From CAZNOG01 sp964574635 (GTDB lineage Bacteria > Bacteroidota > Bacteroidia > Flavobacteriales_D > Cryomorphaceae), in NCBI GenBank assembly GCA_964574635.1, contig CAZNOG010000010.1, positions 1-64,000 of the forward strand: a stretch of DNA of 64,000 nt. Direction: 5' to 3'. The position numbers were made by a program, and so were the translations under genes. The stretch's first letter is position 1. The number at the start of each line of letters is the position of its first letter. The notes below the pieces were generated by a model, which saw only the letters and a list, made by a program, of their open reading frames with translations, searched no databases and was not told where the DNA came from. Shown here in pieces: positions 35,322 through 45,100 of the stretch.

Positions 35322-37238
35322 TCACTTCTTGTTGTTGTCGTCGGTCACTTCTTCGAAGTCCACGTCCGTCACTTCTTCGTCGGATCCCGAAGCGCCTTCG
35401 CCGGAGAACTGTCCGTCGCCGTTGTCGCCGGAGCTCTGTTGGGCGTTGTACATTTCTTGGGAAGCGGCTTGGAATACCGTGTTCAGCTTTTCCATGGAGG
35501 TTTCGATGGAGGCCGTATCCTGCGATTCGTGCGCCTTCTTCAATTCCGCCAAAGCATCCTCGATGGGCTTCTTCTTGTCGGCCGGAATCTTGTCGCCGAA
35601 CTCCTTGAGTTGCTTTTCCGTTTGGAAAATCAACGCATCGGCTTTGTTCAGCGTCTCGGCTTTTTCCTTGGCTTTTTGGTCGGCTTCGGCGTTGGCCATG
35701 GCCTCCTCCTTCATCTTCTTGATTTCGTCGTCCGTCAGACCGCTCGAAGCTTCGATGCGGATGCTCTGCTCCTTGCCGGTCGCCTTGTCTTTGGCGGACA
35801 CGTGCATGATTCCGTTGGCGTCGATATCAAAAGTCACTTCGATTTGCGGAACACCTCGGGGTGCCGGCGGAATGTCGGTCAGTTGGAAACGACCGATGGT
35901 GCGGTTTCCGCTGGCCATGGGCCGCTCACCCTGCAGCACGTGAATGTCCACCGAGGGCTGGTTGTCCGATGCCGTCGAGAACACTTCCGATTTCTTGGTC
36001 GGAATGGTCGTGTTGGCCTCGATCAATTTGGTGAACACCCCACCCATGGTCTCGATTCCGAGCGACAAAGGCGTTACGTCCAAAAGCAGCACGTCTTTCA
36101 CCTCTCCGGTCAGTACACCCCCTTGGATGGCGGCACCGATGGCCACGACCTCGTCGGGGTTCACGCCTTTTGAAGGCTCTTTACCGAAAAACTGCTTCAC
36201 GGCTTCCTGCACCGCCGGGATGCGGGTCGATCCACCCACGAGAATCACCTCGTCGATGTCCGATTTGCTCAAACCGGCGCTTTTCAAGGCTTTCTCACAA
36301 GGCGCGATGGTGCGCTTGATCAATTCGTCGCTCAGTTGCTCGAATTTCGCGCGGGTCAGCGTTTTCACCAAGTGTTTGGGCACACCGTCCACCGGCATGA
36401 TGTACGGAAGGTTGATCTCCGTCGAGGTCGTGCTCGAAAGCTCGATTTTGGCTTTCTCGGCGGCTTCCTTCAGCCTTTGCAGGGCCATGGGGTCCTTGGA
36501 AAGGTCCACGCCGTTGTCTTGCTTGAACTCGTCCACCAGCCAGTCCATGATCACGTGGTCGAAGTCGTCCCCACCCAAGTGGGTATCGCCGTCGGTAGAC
36601 AGCACTTCGAAAACGCCGTCACCCAACTCCAGAATGGAAAGGTCGTGCGTACCACCACCCAAGTCAAACACCGCCACTTTCACGTCGTTCGACTTCTTGT
36701 CCAGCCCGTAGGCCAGTGCGGCGGCGGTCGGTTCGTTGATGATGCGTCTCACTTTCAATCCGGCGATCTCACCGGCTTCCTTCGTGGCCTGTCGCTGAGA
36801 GTCGTTGAAGTACGCAGGCACCGTGATCACCGCTTCACTCACCGAAGTTCCGAGGTAATCCTCGGCGGTTTTCTTCATCTTTTGAAGGATGATGGCTGAA
36901 ATTTCCTGGGGGGTGTATTTGCGGTCGTCTATTTTTACCCGCGGGGTATTGTTGTCGCCCTTCACCACTTCGTAGGGCACGCGTTTTATTTCATTCGATA
37001 CCTCGTCGTACGAGTTACCCATGAATCGCTTGATGGAAAAAATCGTCTTTTTCGGGTTGGTGATCGCTTGGCGCTTCGCGGGGTCGCCCACTTTGCGCTC
37101 GCCGTTGTCGGTAAACGCCACGATCGAAGGCGTCGTGCGCTTCCCTTCACTGTTGGTGATCACCACCGGCTCGTTCCCTTCCATTACCGATACACAGGAG
37201 TTGGTTGTACCGAGGTCGATTCCGATAATTTTGCTCAT
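35322..37238 (-). CDS. dnaK: Molecular chaperone DnaK (Hsp70)
   Basis: 638 residues from ATG 37238 (MSKIIGIDLGTTNSCVSVME). All Hsp70 signatures are present: GIDLGTTNS, VAVFDLGGGTHDLSILELG, VILVGGSTRIPAVQE, the EVFSTASDNQPSVDIHVLQGER substrate region and a Gly-rich acidic C-terminus ending EEVTDDNNKK. It is an ATP-driven folding chaperone in the cytosol. It stands alone here; hsp20 and a DnaJ-like gene lie 3-4 kb away, and a shared 15-bp pattern occurs upstream of dnaK and hsp20. Confidence 0.98.
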   Translation of the reverse strand: MSKIIGIDLGTTNSCVSVMEGNEPVVITNSEGKRTTPSIVAFTDNGERKVGDPAKRQAITNPKKTIFSIKRFMGNSYDEVSNEIKRVPYEVVKGDNNTPRVKIDDRKYTPQEISAIILQKMKKTAEDYLGTSVSEAVITVPAYFNDSQRQATKEAGEIAGLKVRRIINEPTAAALAYGLDKKSNDVKVAVFDLGGGTHDLSILELGDGVFEVLSTDGDTHLGGDDFDHVIMDWLVDEFKQDNGVDLSKDPMALQRLKEAAEKAKIELSSTTSTEINLPYIMPVDGVPKHLVKTLTRAKFEQLSDELIKRTIAPCEKALKSAGLSKSDIDEVILVGGSTRIPAVQEAVKQFFGKEPSKGVNPDEVVAIGAAIQGGVLTGEVKDVLLLDVTPLSLGIETMGGVFTKLIEANTTIPTKKSEVFSTASDNQPSVDIHVLQGERPMASGNRTIGRFQLTDIPPAPRGVPQIEVTFDIDANGIMHVSAKDKATGKEQSIRIEASSGLTDDEIKKMKEEAMANAEADQKAKEKAETLNKADALIFQTEKQLKEFGDKIPADKKKPIEDALAELKKAHESQDTASIETSMEKLNTVFQAASQEMYNAQQSSGDNGDGQFSGEGASGSDEEVTDVDFEEVTDDNNKK

Positions 37239-37322
37239 TGGTTCTCGTTGCTTTAAAAGTTTTCGCTTTGGGTTTAGCAAGCACCATACCAACCCCGAAT
37301 GTGCGCTCTTTGTCCGGCATGA

Positions 37323-37337
37323 TATGACAAAATGACG
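37323..37337 (+). promoter_or_regulatory. Candidate heat-shock operator upstream of dnaK
   Basis: TATGACAAAATGACG here and TATGACAGTGTGGCG upstream of hsp20 (40511-40525) fit TATGACA-N3-TGRCG. It lies 85-99 bp before the dnaK ATG. Orientation relative to transcription is opposite in the two genes. The site is not matched to a regulator. Confidence 0.4.
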
Positions 37338-37410
37338 GCCAAAGCAGACCCGTTTACCCGTCGGCTGACATTCCCTGTCGTGTTTTCGGGTGTATCCCGT
37401 CCTTCCGGCC

Positions 37411-37550
37411 GGGTCGGTTTACCGCCTGTATCTCCGCCTCGGGGTGCGGCGGTGTCGACGGTGGGCGGGAGCTTCTTCGTCGCTCCACCCACTCGACCGT
37501 CACCGCAACGCACCCCGAGGCGGAGGATGCCGGCGTCCAACCTTACACAA
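37411..37550 (+). repeat. Long hairpin element, copy B
   Basis: Same layout as the element at 16635-16771: left flank GTCGGTTTACCGCCTGTAT, left arm 37434-37468, identical 16-nt loop GAGCTTCTTCGTCGCT (37469-37484), right arm 37485-37523 and tail AGGATGCCGGC. The arms pair through CCGCCTCGGGGTGCG and GCGGTG. The stem sequence is unlike that of copy A, yet both fold, and both right arms keep an unpaired AA inside GCAAC. It sits in the dnaK/DUF4249-like gap. Confidence 0.8.
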
Positions 37551-37686
37551 TCCGGTCTTCCTGCCACAATCACGGTGGTCGTCTTACACCTTTATATATA
37601 GGTGTTGTTGGAAGTTGCGACGGCGATATCCGCCGTCTGTGGACGGAAATAAGAAATCAATGGGGAAAATTGGTTTTGGCCCGCTT

Positions 37687-38781
37687 TCAGTTGCAACCCG
37701 CGATACTCGCGCAATCCGTGTTTCCACCCCAGTTTTCGGTGCAGAAACAATACTCACCCGTTTCCGGTGAGTTGTTCAGCGCTTCGAGGACGGGGTCGGT
37801 AAACCACACCACCCGAACCGACTGCGATTTCGACGCGAAGATGCCGATGGCGTCGCCGGAAAAATTGCTGTAGGAGCCCGTCACCGGTGTAAAATCACTC
37901 ACAGGGTGTGCCACCTGCCGGTACAACACCAAATCCGCCGACGCAGCCGTCACCCGGTATTCCGCGTTCTTGATGCGCACGTTCTTCAAATCGTCGATGT
38001 TGCCCAAACGCGTGTGGAGCACATTGAACCAGTCGGAAGTCGAAAAGGGAATTTTTCTCTCGCCCGTCATGCGGTTCGGATTCTCGACGTTCGTCAACCT
38101 AAAGTCGATGTACTCATCTTCGTGCGTCTCACCCGAGTGGGTGTAATAATCGAAATTCAACCGAAACACGTTCTCGTATTCCAATACCGTGGGGTGCATG
38201 CGAATCTCGAAATCCGTTTGACTCTTCACGCCCGAAGCGGTCACCAACGCCAATTTGAACGGCGTGGCAGGCAGTGGGGGAGTCTTAATGGTGTTGGCCG
38301 GAGTCTTCGGAAAATCCGTCGACGCCGTGTACACCTTGTCATCGATCTTCACCCGCATTTCGTACCGCATTTCCTCGATTTGGGCGATTTCCGATTCGGT
38401 AAACAGGGGTTCGGCCGTGTAATAGAACAGCACGTTTTGACGGTAAAACACCCCCGGCGATCGGGAGGGCACCTCGATTGTTTCCAAGAGTATGGAGTCG
38501 AGAAGGTTGTTTCCACGGTATTTGAACAACTTCGCCTCCACCATGTCCACGGGGTACTCCACCGAGTCTTTGATGGCCGCGTAGTCGCTCACGTTGCCCT
38601 CCCCGAGGTAGGTGCGGTTGATCCGCACGAACTGGGTGTCCACCGTGTGATCCAATACGGCGTATATCACCGGTGTGGATTTGTACGGCGCCATGATGTC
38701 GACATCCGTTTCACACCCGCTCAGCGTAAACAGGGCGATGACCATGGACAATGAAAAGGCGGAAACTCGGAATGATCGCAT
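37687..38781 (-). CDS. DUF4249-like outer-membrane-associated lipoprotein
   Basis: 364 residues from ATG 38781. Lipoprotein signal MRSFRVSAFSLSMVIALFTLSGC. The body (TDVDIMAPYKSTPVIYAVLDHTVDTQFVRINRTYL) resembles the DUF4249 type found next to SusC/TonB-dependent receptors, with an Ig-like first part and a later YRVTAASADLVLYRQ segment and SGDAIGIFASKS end. No TonB receptor is beside it here. Family call is moderate; function unknown. Confidence 0.7.
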   Translation of the reverse strand: MRSFRVSAFSLSMVIALFTLSGCETDVDIMAPYKSTPVIYAVLDHTVDTQFVRINRTYLGEGNVSDYAAIKDSVEYPVDMVEAKLFKYRGNNLLDSILLETIEVPSRSPGVFYRQNVLFYYTAEPLFTESEIAQIEEMRYEMRVKIDDKVYTASTDFPKTPANTIKTPPLPATPFKLALVTASGVKSQTDFEIRMHPTVLEYENVFRLNFDYYTHSGETHEDEYIDFRLTNVENPNRMTGERKIPFSTSDWFNVLHTRLGNIDDLKNVRIKNAEYRVTAASADLVLYRQVAHPVSDFTPVTGSYSNFSGDAIGIFASKSQSVRVVWFTDPVLEALNNSPETGEYCFCTENWGGNTDCASIAGCN

Positions 38782-38822
38782 AGTGGATTCTTTGCTGGGG
38801 TGACGAATTTTTTTCGGAACGG

Positions 38823-38855
38823 CAAATTTAAACCATTCGCGAAGGAAAACGGCAA
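38823..38855 (-). promoter_or_regulatory. Promoter of the DUF4249-like gene
   Basis: On the minus strand TTG (38855-38853), 22 bp, TAAATTTG (38830-38823); the ATG lies 42 bp downstream. A TAGCTTTG at 38871-38878 on the plus strand may be the -7 box of panB, but no -33 partner was found. Confidence 0.6.
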
Positions 38856-38969
38856 TTTCGGCCAAATAGGTAGCTTTGTGGAGAAATTTGGCAATCCAAT
38901 ACTCCCCGCATTCCTACCGCACACGCCGTTGCGATGCCGGGAGAAAATCCCATTCAATCACCGTCGATT

Positions 38970-39785
38970 ATGTCCATCCACTCTCAAGTAAAACGGGTTA
39001 CCACCCACACCCTTCAGGAAATGAAGAACAAGGGTGAAAAAATCGCCATGCTCACCGCCTACGACTTTTCCATGGCCGGAATCGTCGACGAGGCGGGCAT
39101 CGACGTGATCTTGGTGGGCGATTCCGCCAGCAACGTAATGGCCGGCCATGAAACCACGCTGCCCATTACCTTGGACCAAATGATCTACCACGCCTCTTCC
39201 GTGGTCAGAGCGGTCAAAAGGGCCCTGGTCGTGGTCGACCTCCCTTTCGGGGCCTATCAGGGAAACAGCAAGGAGGCCTTGACTTCGTCCATCCGAATCA
39301 TGAAAGAAAGCGGCGCCCACGCGGTGAAAATGGAAGGCGGGAAGGAAATCCGTGAAAGCGTCGAGCGGATATTGTCTGCGGGAATACCGGTCATGGGACA
39401 CCTGGGGTTAACCCCACAAAGCATCTACAAATTCGGCACGTACACCGTACGCGCCAAACAAGAGGCCGAAGCCAAACGACTCCGCGAAGACGCCGCTCTC
39501 CTAGATGAAATAGGCTGCTTCAGCGTGGTGCTCGAAAAAATCCCCGCCGTTCTGGCAGGCGAAGTGTCCCGATCCATCGAAATCCCCACCATCGGCATCG
39601 GCGCCGGCGCCGACACCGACGGGCAAGTGCTGGTGCTGCACGACATGCTGGGTATCACCAAGGAATTCAGCCCCCGCTTCCTGCGCCGGTACCTCGAATT
39701 GCACGGCGAAATCAAGGGAGCCGTCGAGCGCTACGTCGCCGACGTCCGCGCGGTGGATTTCCCCGGTGAAAAAGAACAGTATTGA
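38970..39785 (+). CDS. panB: 3-methyl-2-oxobutanoate hydroxymethyltransferase
   Basis: 271 residues; start MSIHSQVKRVTTHTLQEMK at 38970. First committed step of pantothenate synthesis: transfers a hydroxymethyl group from methylene-THF to 2-oxoisovalerate. Motifs: LTAYDFSMAGIVDEAGIDVILVGDS (metal Asp), DLPFGAY, AVKMEGG, PVMGHLGLTPQS and IGIGAGADTDGQVLVLHDMLG. The pseudouridine synthase gene begins 2 bp after its stop, suggesting co-transcription. Confidence 0.97.
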   Translation: MSIHSQVKRVTTHTLQEMKNKGEKIAMLTAYDFSMAGIVDEAGIDVILVGDSASNVMAGHETTLPITLDQMIYHASSVVRAVKRALVVVDLPFGAYQGNSKEALTSSIRIMKESGAHAVKMEGGKEIRESVERILSAGIPVMGHLGLTPQSIYKFGTYTVRAKQEAEAKRLREDAALLDEIGCFSVVLEKIPAVLAGEVSRSIEIPTIGIGAGADTDGQVLVLHDMLGITKEFSPRFLRRYLELHGEIKGAVERYVADVRAVDFPGEKEQY

Positions 39786-39787
39786 CG

Positions 39788-40501
39788 ATGGGTGTTTCCA
39801 CGCCCGACACGCTGCGGGTATTGTACGAGGACAACCACGTGATCGCCGTTTCCAAACGGTCTTCCGACATCGTCCAAGGCGATAAAACCGGCGACACGCC
39901 CCTCCGCGAAGTCGTCATGGAATGGATCCGCCGCAAATACGACAAGCCCGGCAACGTGTTCGTCGGGGTGGTGCACCGCTTGGATCGCCCGGTGAGCGGA
40001 GTGGTGCTCTTCGCCAAGACGGGGAAAGCGCTCTCCCGTCTCAACAGGATGTTTCAAGACAAGGAAGTGTCTAAAACCTACGTGGCTGCGGTGGTGAACG
40101 CCCCCGAACGAACCGCGGGAATCCTGAAACACGCCCTTTTGCGCGACAGGGACAAGAACAAATCCAAGGTCGTCTCCCCGGGACACAAAACCGCCAAACC
40201 CGCCGAACTTCGTTACGAGACCTTGGGCACCTCGGACAAGTATTGGTTTCTGTCCGTGCACCCCGCCACGGGGCGCCACCACCAGATCAGGGTGCAACTC
40301 TCCGCCATGGGATGTCCCATCAAAGGAGACGTCAAATACGGCGCGCCCCGAACCAACCCCGACGGATCGATTCATTTGCACGCCTATAAACTCGAATTCG
40401 TGCATCCGGTGAGCAAGGCGCAAATCACTATTACCGACGATCCTCCCGAGGATCCGGTGTGGAATGCACTTCGGCCAATTTTACAGTCTAAAATCCTGTA
40501 G
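39788..40501 (+). CDS. RluA-family RNA pseudouridine synthase
   Basis: 237 residues from ATG 39788. Catalytic motif GVVHRLDRPVSGVVLFAKT contains the essential Asp; also KTYVAAV, RHHQIRVQLSAMGCPIKGDVKYG, HLHAYKLEF. There is no S4 domain, so the protein is the short RluA type. It isomerises uridine in rRNA or tRNA; the exact site is unknown. Directly downstream of panB. Confidence 0.93.
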   Translation: MGVSTPDTLRVLYEDNHVIAVSKRSSDIVQGDKTGDTPLREVVMEWIRRKYDKPGNVFVGVVHRLDRPVSGVVLFAKTGKALSRLNRMFQDKEVSKTYVAAVVNAPERTAGILKHALLRDRDKNKSKVVSPGHKTAKPAELRYETLGTSDKYWFLSVHPATGRHHQIRVQLSAMGCPIKGDVKYGAPRTNPDGSIHLHAYKLEFVHPVSKAQITITDDPPEDPVWNALRPILQSKIL

Positions 40502-40510
40502 GTCAGACAT

Positions 40511-40525
40511 TATGACAGTGTGGCG
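40511..40525 (+). promoter_or_regulatory. Candidate heat-shock operator upstream of hsp20
   Basis: TATGACAGTGTGGCG, partner of the pattern before dnaK. It lies about 110 bp before the hsp20 ATG, between the rluA-type stop and hsp20. A GTCA half-site just upstream (40502-40505) makes a partial inverted repeat with TATGAC. Confidence 0.4.
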
Positions 40526-40633
40526 TCCTCTCTTCCGTCAATTTGTCGGATGCGCGGGGCCCATTCGGCGATGGTATTTAATTTGTTGATGGGTGAGCGG
40601 AATTCAAACACAACAACTTAAAAACCTAAGCAT

Positions 40634-41074
40634 ATGTCACTTATAAAATTCAATCGCGCACCTTCGATTTTCGATCCCTTCGATTCGATTTTCAACGACT
40701 TCTTCGAAGGGGAAATGCTTCCTCGACGAACCGGTCGTTCGGCGAATGTTCCTTCGGCCAATATCAAGGAAACCGAAACCGGCTTTGAAGTGGAGCTCGC
40801 CGTGCCCGGCATGAAAAAGGAAGACTTCGAAATTGAAGTAAACGAAGATTTGCTCAGCATTCGCGCGGAGCAAAAGTCCGAAACAACGGACGAGAACGAA
40901 AAATTCACCAAGCGTGAATTCAACTACAGTTCCTTTGTGCGGTCATTCCGACTGCCCGAGAACGTAGAGGCCGACAAAATCAAAGCCGGCTACAAAGAGG
41001 GCATCCTCCACTTGGAGATTCCCAAAACCAAAGTGGACGAGAACCCCAAATTGCGTAAAATAGCCATCAATTAA
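40634..41074 (+). CDS. Small heat-shock protein Hsp20 (alpha-crystallin domain)
   Basis: 146 residues. The N-terminal arm has FDPFDSIFNDFF, the alpha-crystallin domain runs about 40-130 (ANIKETETGFEVELAVPGMKKEDFEIEV, SFRLPENVEADKIKAGYKEGILHLEIPK) and the C-terminus keeps an IxI-like RKIAIN. It is an ATP-independent holdase that passes clients to DnaK. A TATTTAATTTG stretch before the ATG may be part of the promoter. A clear terminator follows. Confidence 0.96.
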   Translation: MSLIKFNRAPSIFDPFDSIFNDFFEGEMLPRRTGRSANVPSANIKETETGFEVELAVPGMKKEDFEIEVNEDLLSIRAEQKSETTDENEKFTKREFNYSSFVRSFRLPENVEADKIKAGYKEGILHLEIPKTKVDENPKLRKIAIN

Positions 41075-41103
41075 TCGGACGGCTAAAGAGAGTAAGTGAA
41101 AAG

Positions 41104-41129
41104 TGCGGACCGTCGAAGTCCGCATTTTT
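41104..41129 (+). terminator. Terminator of hsp20
   Basis: TGCGGAC (41104-41110) and GTCCGCA (41118-41124) flank loop CGTCGAA, followed by TTTTT (41125-41129), 30 bp after the hsp20 stop. Confidence 0.85.
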
Positions 41130-41223
41130 CGTTTACACCCTCTGCGATCACCGGGAGGTCGTAATTTTGTGATCACGGTCTGCCGTCGAATGAACGAATA
41201 TGGAATGATAGATTAAGTGGAAT

Positions 41224-42138
41224 ATGGAATACAAGGATTATTATAAGGTATTGGGTGTCGACAAGAATGCCGATCAAGCGGCCATCAAAAAGCAGTTTCG
41301 GAAATTGGCGTTGAAGTACCATCCCGACAAAAACCCCGATGACCCCACCGCGGAAGGAAAGTTTCAGGAGGTCAACGAGGCGTACGAAGTGCTGGGCGAC
41401 GCCGAGAAGCGGAAGAAGTACGACGAATTGGGCGCCAACTGGAAGCACTACGACTCCATGAAAAACGCCGGTTACGGTCAGGGCGGGGGAGGACGTACGT
41501 ACCGGTATTCCGGCGATTTCGACGAATTTTTCGAAGGTGGATCCGGATTCTCGGATTTCTTTAGAACCTTCTTCGGCGGTTTCGGAGCCACGGGGGGCGC
41601 GTTCGACGAAGACGACCTCGGCGGACAGCGCGGAAGGGGCGGGTTCCAACGCCGAAAGCAAAATGCCCGCGCCGAGCTGCCCCTGTCCTTCGACGAGGCC
41701 TTTCACGGAATATCGAAAGTGGTGAACTTCAACGGCACCAAGATCAAACTGAACATTCCCAGGGGGGCGTACGACGGACAAAAGTTGAAAGTAGCCGGCA
41801 AGGGACCCAATGGCGGAGATTTGATTCTCACGCTGAAAGTGGCTCCACCCGCGGGATACGAAGTGGACGGCACCACCTTGCGCAGAAAGCTCAAGGTCGA
41901 TTTGTACACCGCCGTCCTGGGCGGAAAGGTCGACGTGAATACCCCCCATGGCAAGTTATCCATCCCCATCGCCGCCGGCACCCAGCCGGGAAAAAAACTG
42001 AGGTTGAAAGGCAAGGGCATGCCCGAATACGGCAAGAAGGGGAAGTTCGGCGATTTGATCGTCGAAGTGGACGTGTCCATTCCAACCAAACTCAGCGCCA
42101 AGCAGCGCAAACTTTTCGAAGAGCTGAAGGAGGGTTGA
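41224..42138 (+). CDS. DnaJ-type co-chaperone without zinc finger (CbpA-like)
   Basis: 304 residues. J domain 1-70 with HPD (LKYHPDKNPDD), a Gly/Phe-rich linker (GYGQGGGG, FFRTFFGGFGA) and two C-terminal beta domains (AELPLSFDEAFHGISK; GQKLKVAGKGPNGGDL; VLGGKVDVNTPHGKL). The four CxxCxGxG zinc repeats of DnaJ are absent, so it is a type II J-protein like CbpA. It stimulates the DnaK ATPase. A TAATTTTG -7 box lies 55 bp upstream (41162-41169). Confidence 0.95.
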   Translation: MEYKDYYKVLGVDKNADQAAIKKQFRKLALKYHPDKNPDDPTAEGKFQEVNEAYEVLGDAEKRKKYDELGANWKHYDSMKNAGYGQGGGGRTYRYSGDFDEFFEGGSGFSDFFRTFFGGFGATGGAFDEDDLGGQRGRGGFQRRKQNARAELPLSFDEAFHGISKVVNFNGTKIKLNIPRGAYDGQKLKVAGKGPNGGDLILTLKVAPPAGYEVDGTTLRRKLKVDLYTAVLGGKVDVNTPHGKLSIPIAAGTQPGKKLRLKGKGMPEYGKKGKFGDLIVEVDVSIPTKLSAKQRKLFEELKEG

Positions 42139-42142
42139 GGAT

Positions 42143-45100
42143 TTACTTCACGACTTTGAACGTCTCGCCCGTACCGTCGCGGTCGAATACGCGAAGGGAA
42201 TAGACTCCCTTCGGCAGATCGGAGGTGTCGACGGTGGTCCTGCCTTTCGTGGTGCGGCCACGGAGAATGACCCTGCCTCCCATGCCGTGCAGTTCAAACC
42301 AACCCGACTCCCCGTCGGGGCGATCCACCGCGATGAAGGTGTCGAAAGGATTGGGGAACACCGCCATGGACTCGGATCGTGTGTTCAGGGCCACCACTTT
42401 ACTGAAGGTGTACCGTCCGTCCAAATCGATTTGACGCAGGCGGTAATAGTTGATCCCGGCCTTCGGGGTGTGGTCGTCGAAACGGTATTCCGACAGTCCG
42501 GATGAAAATCCCCTGGCCGGGACGGAGCCGATCTCGGAAAACAGTACCCCGTCCACCGATCGCTCGATCGCGAACCGATCCGTATTTCTTTCGGTGGCCG
42601 TGGCCCAATGAAGAACGTGTACGTTACCCATCGCCCGGCCCTTAAAATAGAGCCATTCTACGGGCAAGGGGTTTTGATGGGGCGCTTCGTTGCCCAGGGT
42701 CAAATCGATCATCGACACATTTTTATTCAGCTCGGAATTTAGGTTGAAGCTGAAATCGCCGGAAGTGATCTCTGTTTCGGTTCCGCCGGTTTGGGGTCCC
42801 AGACTGAACCACGAGTCGTTGTTCGGGTCGGCGTCGACTGATGCGTCTTGTTCGGCCCACACCACGCGGAGCGCCTCCGGCATGGTCACCCCGTCCCCGT
42901 ACTCATCGCCGAACCCGACTGTGAACCTGGTATTCACCAACCTCTCGGGATAATCGACCTTCACATTCCAAAACCTCACGTCGCTGATATTGATGACGTT
43001 TTCGGGAAGCTCCATGCCCGTGAAGTTGGCGGAGCGGTTGAAGTGTTCCGCTTTGAACACCACGGGCCCGGTGGATGTCAATTCGGGCTCTATGGTGATC
43101 GGGCGGTATTGTTGGTTTCCGCCCAGAGGGAACAGGATCTCCGAGTCGTCGGTCGTTCGAATCGACAAGGGGCCATCGACATACGTGTCGGCAACTTCGG
43201 TGGTGCTCTGATTACCCCCGACCCCGATCAAAGATTTGTCGAGGATGGCGACGTCAAATCGCACATCGTCCGCGAGTCCCGCTTCCAGGGTGTCGATGGT
43301 GCGCAATACCCCTTGGAGGAGGTTGAACTCGCCCGAAACCGTGAAGGTCGTGTTCGGGTTATCCCCGTTTTGTTCGGTGAGTTGCACGTACGTCGGGTTG
43401 TCGATGGTCAGGTTGGAGAGAGCGATGGAACTTGGGGGTTGACCGTTCATAGTGCGGATGAACTGCGGCGACGTACCTTTCATTGAGAGGTTGATACTTC
43501 CTTGGCCGCCCGAAGCACCGAAAACACCGAAAAGGTGCAAGTCCCTCGTAACGGTCAGGTTGTTCGTGGTGCCGGGTTTTGGGCGGATTGCGCACCCGCT
43601 TCCGATTTCGATTTTGCCGAACACGCTCTCCATCGCATCTTGCAGATCCACGTACAAAGTGGTGTTTGCACCTACGTATACCTCCACTCCTCCCATGCCG
43701 TTCAGGAAATTGACCGTTCCTCGGTTGACGAATCCAACGGGATGGTTGCCGCCAAAGTTGATCTTCAGAACTCCCGTTGCGTCGGCGGAAACCGTCGCAC
43801 CTTGTTCTACGTGGAAATAATTGAATCCGGTTCTGTTCGGTGCCAACGTATTCGACCTGAGAACCGTGTTGCTTCCGGAAGCGAAGTATATCCTCAAAAT
43901 ACCATCTCCATTTGATGGGAACAATTCTCCTTTGTTGTAAAAACTGCAATCGGATCCGACGAAAGCGAGGGAACCGTTCCCGCCCGTGCTTCCGGTAAGC
44001 AACCTACCGGAAGTCATGATCTGCAAGTCGTGCTCCACCGCCACCGAATCAGCGATGTATAGGTAGTTATCTGTTTGGACGTTGTTTCCCACGAAGAGGT
44101 CGTAAAATTTGAAGGGGCCTTCAAGGGTTACGGTTGCCGTAATGTGAACCACGCTGCCCTCACTCGCTTCGAAAGCGGACATGTCGCCGTGGTTTGTTAC
44201 AAATCCTCCCAATTCGAGGGTGGCGTTTTCTCCCAAAATCAATTTTCCGTTGGCTTCGATTTCCAAGTCGTGGACTTGAACAGTCACGTCGTCGGGAATC
44301 GTCACCATGGTGTTGTTGGAGATCACGACCTTTTGATTTGGGGAAGGCACCTCGCCCACCTCCCAGGTCTCGGGTTCGAACCAGTCTCCGTCAGCGACGC
44401 TTTCCCATGCGGAAGCCACGGTGTACGAGTAATTGTTGCCGTTGTTGGTGGCCATGTGTAGGGCGATCAGGTCGTGGGGTGACTGCGCCGTGGCATTCAC
44501 CGTAGTGGTGTAGGCGTAATACCGTACCGTATTTCCGGCTTGGTTAAAAGAACCGGGAATGGTGGCGGTTCCGGACTCCGAGGTCGAAGTGGAAAAAACC
44601 ACCTCCGCCAATTCGGAGGAGGTGAAATTGTTTTTGGAGTATCTGATGTACGCTCTTTCTTGCGGCGATTTCGGACCGTCGAGATGAACCGTAATAGGGA
44701 CATCCTGTGCCGGTGCCACCTGGGGTGTCGCCGGAAGAACGGGGTCGGTAGCCGAAAAATGTTGAGGGGGAGCGCCGGTTTCCATCAGTACGGCCTCTGT
44801 GGTGTTGTATCCGTTGTCGTGCCAATGCGCGGTGTAATACTTGCCCTGCGTGGCCCCAATTGAATTGTTATTCCCACCGGAAGTGGCCCACTGTACCGAG
44901 TGCACATGATTGGGGGTAAAAACAGTGCCGTACCATTTGTTGTTATAAGTGCCGCTGTTTCCGTCGCTTACAAACAAAAAATATTGGGGCTCGGACGGTC
45001 CTGTGTAGTGGAAAGTCGTGCTCCAATACAGGTACCCGGACCTGTTGTCTTTCTCGAGTATAAAATCGGAGGGAAAGGGTGTGGCCCAGCTGTTCCAAGT

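Noticed and set aside
35439..36899. Long plus-strand ORFs over dnaK
   Set aside because: Shadows of dnaK; a known artefact for Hsp70 genes with GC-rich third positions.
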